This document shows, one piece after another, positions 17,437 through 20,081 of a stretch of 20,081 nt of DNA. Position 1 is the first letter of the stretch, and every line of letters starts with the position of its first letter. The translations under genes were made by a program, and so were the position numbers. The stretch comes from Nitrososphaerota archaeon. GTDB lineage: Archaea; Thermoproteota; Nitrososphaeria; Nitrososphaerales; UBA183. A model generated the notes under the pieces. The model ran no database searches and had not been told where the DNA came from. It saw only the letters and a program-made list of their open reading frames with translations. The stretch spans positions 1 to 20,081 of the forward strand of contig JAPCJN010000001.1 in assembly GCA_027886925.1 (NCBI GenBank), in the 5' to 3' direction.

Positions 17437-19023
17437 GTGGTAGAAGAAAAAAGATTCATCCCCAAGACGATGACGACTCAGCATCCGGACAACGCGATGA
17501 CCCCTCCCTGGTCTTTTGCGTCCAACGGCGTCATCGAGGGCGAAGCCGAACTCGACGAGGCCTATATCGCATACTCCAAGCTTGAGTGCAGCGAGGTCAT
17601 GTGGGATTCAGAAGGAAAGGACGTCGACACGAACGTTGTAAGAAAGCTCCTGAGCAAGTTTCCAGACTACTTCAGGGACAACGTGTTCGGGCGTGACATA
17701 TTCCTCACATACCGCATCCCGAACCCTTTGGTCGAAAAGGCCGAGCGGAAGATAGTCACTCAGACGCTCCAATCGATACCCCTCCAGTCGGACGTCGCCA
17801 GCGCCTTCTACGAGAAGAGCACGGTTCCGGTCTCTTCGGTGATCCTCCCATTCACGACGAAGGGGGCAGAGCTTCTATGGCTCGACAGGTGCTACGCGAG
17901 GGCGATCGCGGGCATCGAGAACGTCAGCCTCGGAGGCGCTATGCAGGTCAAGGACTGGGTCGGCTCGTTCCTTCCGAAGACGATCGAGTCCATCCCGCTC
18001 GTCGAGGATGCAGAGAGCCTGACATCCATCGACGCGATAACGCTCGAATACATCAAGGCCGTGAGGCCCAAAGAGATGCGCGTGTTCATCGCGAGGTCCG
18101 ACCCCGCCCTCAACTACGGGCTCATAACCGCAGTCCTGCTCTCAAAGGTGGCGCTCGCAAAGATGGCCCGGGTGGAGAAGAAGACGGGCGTCAAGCTGCA
18201 CGCCATAGTAGGCGTCGGCACAATGCCGTTCAGGGGTCATCTCAACCCGGTAAACATCGACAACTTCCTGCACGAATACACGGGGTTGACCACGGTCACC
18301 ATCCAGTCGGCCTTCCGCTACGACTACCCTTCCGACGTCGTCGAGAAGGCGATCGCCAAGCTCAACGAGGCGCTGCCCAACGGGGAGACGCCGATGATGG
18401 AGAAGGAGCAGGAAGTAACCATCGGGAACGTCAAGGACAAGCTGATCCCCGTCTTCCAGAGCAGGGTAGAGGTGCTCGCCCGCCTCATAAACTACATCGC
18501 ATCTTTCATCCCTACGAGACGGGCGCGCAAGCTGCACATCGGGTTGTTCGGCTACAGCAGGAGCGTCAAAGGCGTCACGATGCCGAGGGCCATCCCGTTC
18601 GCCGCCGCGTTCTACTCCATCGGCGTCCCGCCGGAGTTCATAGGTGCACAGGGGCTGCGTCTGCTCAAAGACCAAGAGCTGGACACAGTGAAGGAGTGGT
18701 ACAAGGGCATGCAGTTCGACTATCGGACCGCCGGTTCGCTCGTCTCGTGGGAGACCATGAACCTCCTCGTCGACCAGTATGAGAAGGTGGCGAAGCTCAC
18801 CGGGATAAACAAGGAGAAGCTCAAGGGGGCGTTCAAGGACGTGATGGCCGACCTTTCCACCGTGGAGGAGACGCTCTCCTTGCCACTGGGCCCCTCGGAC
18901 AACAGGTCCAAGATGCACGAGAACTTCGTCAACACATTCGTGATGTCGGCGATCGACGGCGAGAGGTCGAGCGCCTCAAACGCTTTCATAGAAGCGGCCA
19001 AGCTCAGAAGATGTCTGGGCTAG
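17437..19023 (+). CDS. ppcA: Phosphoenolpyruvate carboxylase, archaeal type
   Basis: A 528-residue protein of the archaeal PEP carboxylase family, about half the length of the bacterial/plant enzyme. It carboxylates PEP with bicarbonate to oxaloacetate, an anaplerotic step. The diagnostic N-terminus KTMTTQHPDNA is present, with EVMWDSEGKDVDTNVVRKLL, FLTYRIPNP, FRGHLNPVN, TVTIQSAFRYDYP, and GLFGYSRSVKGVTMPRAIPFAAAFYSIGVPPEFIGAQGL. GTG at 17437 puts 11 residues before MTTQHPDN, as usual in the family. An ATG at 17470 starts that motif directly and is the alternative. It precedes aguB by 4 bases and they may be co-transcribed, though no metabolic link is obvious. Confidence 0.95.
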   Translation: MVEEKRFIPKTMTTQHPDNAMTPPWSFASNGVIEGEAELDEAYIAYSKLECSEVMWDSEGKDVDTNVVRKLLSKFPDYFRDNVFGRDIFLTYRIPNPLVEKAERKIVTQTLQSIPLQSDVASAFYEKSTVPVSSVILPFTTKGAELLWLDRCYARAIAGIENVSLGGAMQVKDWVGSFLPKTIESIPLVEDAESLTSIDAITLEYIKAVRPKEMRVFIARSDPALNYGLITAVLLSKVALAKMARVEKKTGVKLHAIVGVGTMPFRGHLNPVNIDNFLHEYTGLTTVTIQSAFRYDYPSDVVEKAIAKLNEALPNGETPMMEKEQEVTIGNVKDKLIPVFQSRVEVLARLINYIASFIPTRRARKLHIGLFGYSRSVKGVTMPRAIPFAAAFYSIGVPPEFIGAQGLRLLKDQELDTVKEWYKGMQFDYRTAGSLVSWETMNLLVDQYEKVAKLTGINKEKLKGAFKDVMADLSTVEETLSLPLGPSDNRSKMHENFVNTFVMSAIDGERSSASNAFIEAAKLRRCLG

Positions 19024-19027
19024 TGGA

Positions 19028-19897
19028 ATGAGCGACAGAGATAACGGCGGCAGCGCTTCAGGAGAGGTAGCGCTTGGCCTGGTCCAGATGGCGATGAATG
19101 ACGACAGGGGCGCCAACATTTCGAAGGCCGTCGCGAAGGTCGACGAGGCCGCCAGAAAGGGCGCATCGATAATATGCCTCCCAGAGCTCTTCACCTCCAG
19201 ATACTTCCCGCAGGGAAGGGACGCCAAGGTCGACGCGGAGAGCATACCTGGGCCCACGACGAAGGTCCTCTCGGAGAGAGCACGGGAGCTGAAAGTATCA
19301 ATCGTGGGCGGCTCGATATGCGAGAAGGGTCAGGATGGTCGTTTCTACAACACCTCTGTGGTGTTCGGCCCTAGCGGCAAGATCTTGGGCAAATACCGGA
19401 AGGTTCAGATCCCGCAGGACGAATCGTTCTTCGAGAAGGACTATTTTTCTGGCGGCAAGGCCTACCGCGTCTTCAAGACCCCTCTGGCGAAGCTCGGCGT
19501 CCTCATCTGCTTCGACCAGTGGTATCCGGAGCCCGCGCGGATCGACAGGCTCATGGGCGCCCAGATCTTGTTCTATCCGACGGCGATCGGCAGGGTCGAC
19601 GGCATAGAGGAGACGGAAGGCGACTGGGAGCAGGCCTGGGAGGCCGTGCAGCGCGGACACGCAATCTCGAACAGCATGGTGGTGGCGGCAGTGAACAGGG
19701 TCGGGAAGGAGGGGAGGATGTCATTCTGGGGAGGCTCGTTCGTCTGCGACCAGTTCGGAAAAATCCTAGCCAAGGCCGGTGACACAGAGGCGGTGATCGT
19801 CGCGACCTGCGACCTCGAGCTCGGAAAGCAGGTCGAAGAGGGCTGGGGCTTTCTGAGGAACAGAAAGCCCGCGACTTATCGCAAACTAGTCACCTAA
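19028..19897 (+). CDS. aguB: N-carbamoylputrescine amidase (nitrilase superfamily)
   Basis: A 289-residue carbon-nitrogen hydrolase with the full catalytic triad: Glu53 in CLPELF, Lys125 in YRKVQIP and Cys161 in LICFDQWYPE. The ELFTSRYFPQ, DESFFEKDYFSGG, DQWYPEPAR and SFWGGSFVCDQFG segments are characteristic of N-carbamoylputrescine amidases, which release putrescine, CO2 and ammonia. Length is normal. The next gene is agmatine deiminase, which makes its substrate, and this makes the assignment secure. The ATG at 19028 lies 4 bases after the PEP carboxylase stop; no strong Shine-Dalgarno site is visible there. Confidence 0.93.
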   Translation: MSDRDNGGSASGEVALGLVQMAMNDDRGANISKAVAKVDEAARKGASIICLPELFTSRYFPQGRDAKVDAESIPGPTTKVLSERARELKVSIVGGSICEKGQDGRFYNTSVVFGPSGKILGKYRKVQIPQDESFFEKDYFSGGKAYRVFKTPLAKLGVLICFDQWYPEPARIDRLMGAQILFYPTAIGRVDGIEETEGDWEQAWEAVQRGHAISNSMVVAAVNRVGKEGRMSFWGGSFVCDQFGKILAKAGDTEAVIVATCDLELGKQVEEGWGFLRNRKPATYRKLVT

Positions 19898-19918
19898 GCT
19901 AGCAGGAGTTTTGCCAAA

Positions 19919-20081
19919 GTGAACGCATCGCAGACGAGAGACGGACAAGCAAAGAAGGGGAGGCGGCGGCAGCGGCAGAGGAGGAACGCCAAACCATTCG
20001 ACCTGGACCTATCTATGCCCGCCGAATGGGAGAAGCACGACTCGACGTGGCTCGCGTGGCCGAAGAACAAGCTCACCTTTC
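19919..20081 (+). CDS. aguA: Agmatine deiminase, N-terminal fragment at the right edge
   Basis: The frame is open to the end of the window (54 codons). From ATG 20015 it reads MPAEWEKHDSTWLAWPKNK, the conserved N-terminus of agmatine deiminases (peptidyl-arginine-deiminase superfamily), which convert agmatine to N-carbamoylputrescine. A GTG at 19919 in the same frame, with AGGAG (19903-19907) upstream, would add 32 residues rich in Arg, Lys and Gln (KKGRRRQRQRRN). Most family members start near the MPAEWE motif, so the extension is either real and unusual or not translated. Catalytic residues lie beyond the window. With aguB it forms the agmatine-to-putrescine route. Confidence 0.88.
   Translation, partial: MNASQTRDGQAKKGRRRQRQRRNAKPFDLDLSMPAEWEKHDSTWLAWPKNKLTF

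Noticed and set aside
17877..18782. Long plus-strand frame inside PEP carboxylase, and the minus-strand frame 18142-18918
   Set aside because: Both lie within the well-conserved PEP carboxylase gene and have Arg/His-rich shadow compositions.

Overview
The window looks like chromosomal DNA of a GC-rich archaeon. The signs are a two-ring Cdc48/VCP-type AAA ATPase with an N-terminal double-psi barrel, an archaeal-type phosphoenolpyruvate carboxylase of about 530 residues, a stand-alone LigD-type 3'-phosphoesterase, and TATA-like boxes 27-28 bases before the start codons of several first-in-operon genes, as expected for leaderless archaeal transcripts. Genes inside operons instead have Shine-Dalgarno sites and overlapping start/stop codons. 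I would place it in the Thermoproteota (TACK) group, possibly near Nitrososphaeria, but that is a weak inference because there is no rRNA or tRNA here. Gene density is very high. I see no transposon, prophage, CRISPR array or convincing RNA gene.

Layout. (1) 1-2585, minus strand: a nucleotidyltransferase-fold protein followed by two class I SAM methyltransferases, the second running off the left edge. (2) 2805-4109: a membrane-anchored PLD-like protein with a possible C-terminal helix-turn-helix, convergent with a LigD-type phosphoesterase. (3) 4164-7326: Cdc48 and a two-domain VOC (CatE-like) protein, translationally coupled. The Cdc48 and phosphoesterase genes appear to share one TATA element. 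(4) 7401-8258: an alpha/beta hydrolase with its own leaderless promoter, ending one base from the end of menC. (5) 8260-16824: a classical (o-succinylbenzoate) menaquinone locus. menC lies on the minus strand, divergent from a tight plus-strand operon menF-menD-menH-menB-menE-menA. The divergent region carries an 18-bp palindrome beside a TATA-like box. (6) 16851-20081: a small SRPBCC-fold protein (minus), then PEP carboxylase, N-carbamoylputrescine amidase (aguB) and the beginning of agmatine deiminase (aguA).

How the genes fit together. The men genes cover chorismate to isochorismate (MenF), SEPHCHC (MenD), SHCHC (MenH), o-succinylbenzoate (MenC), OSB-CoA (MenE), DHNA-CoA (MenB) and prenylation (MenA). 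Only a DHNA-CoA thioesterase and the final C-methyltransferase (MenG/UbiE) are missing from the window. aguA and aguB together would convert agmatine to putrescine. PEP carboxylase supplies oxaloacetate. Most functions here are known families. The points most worth checking are the regulatory palindrome at menC/menF, the apparent non-AUG (possibly CUG) start of menA, the shared TATA box of Cdc48 and the phosphoesterase, and the uncharacterised membrane PLD-like protein.
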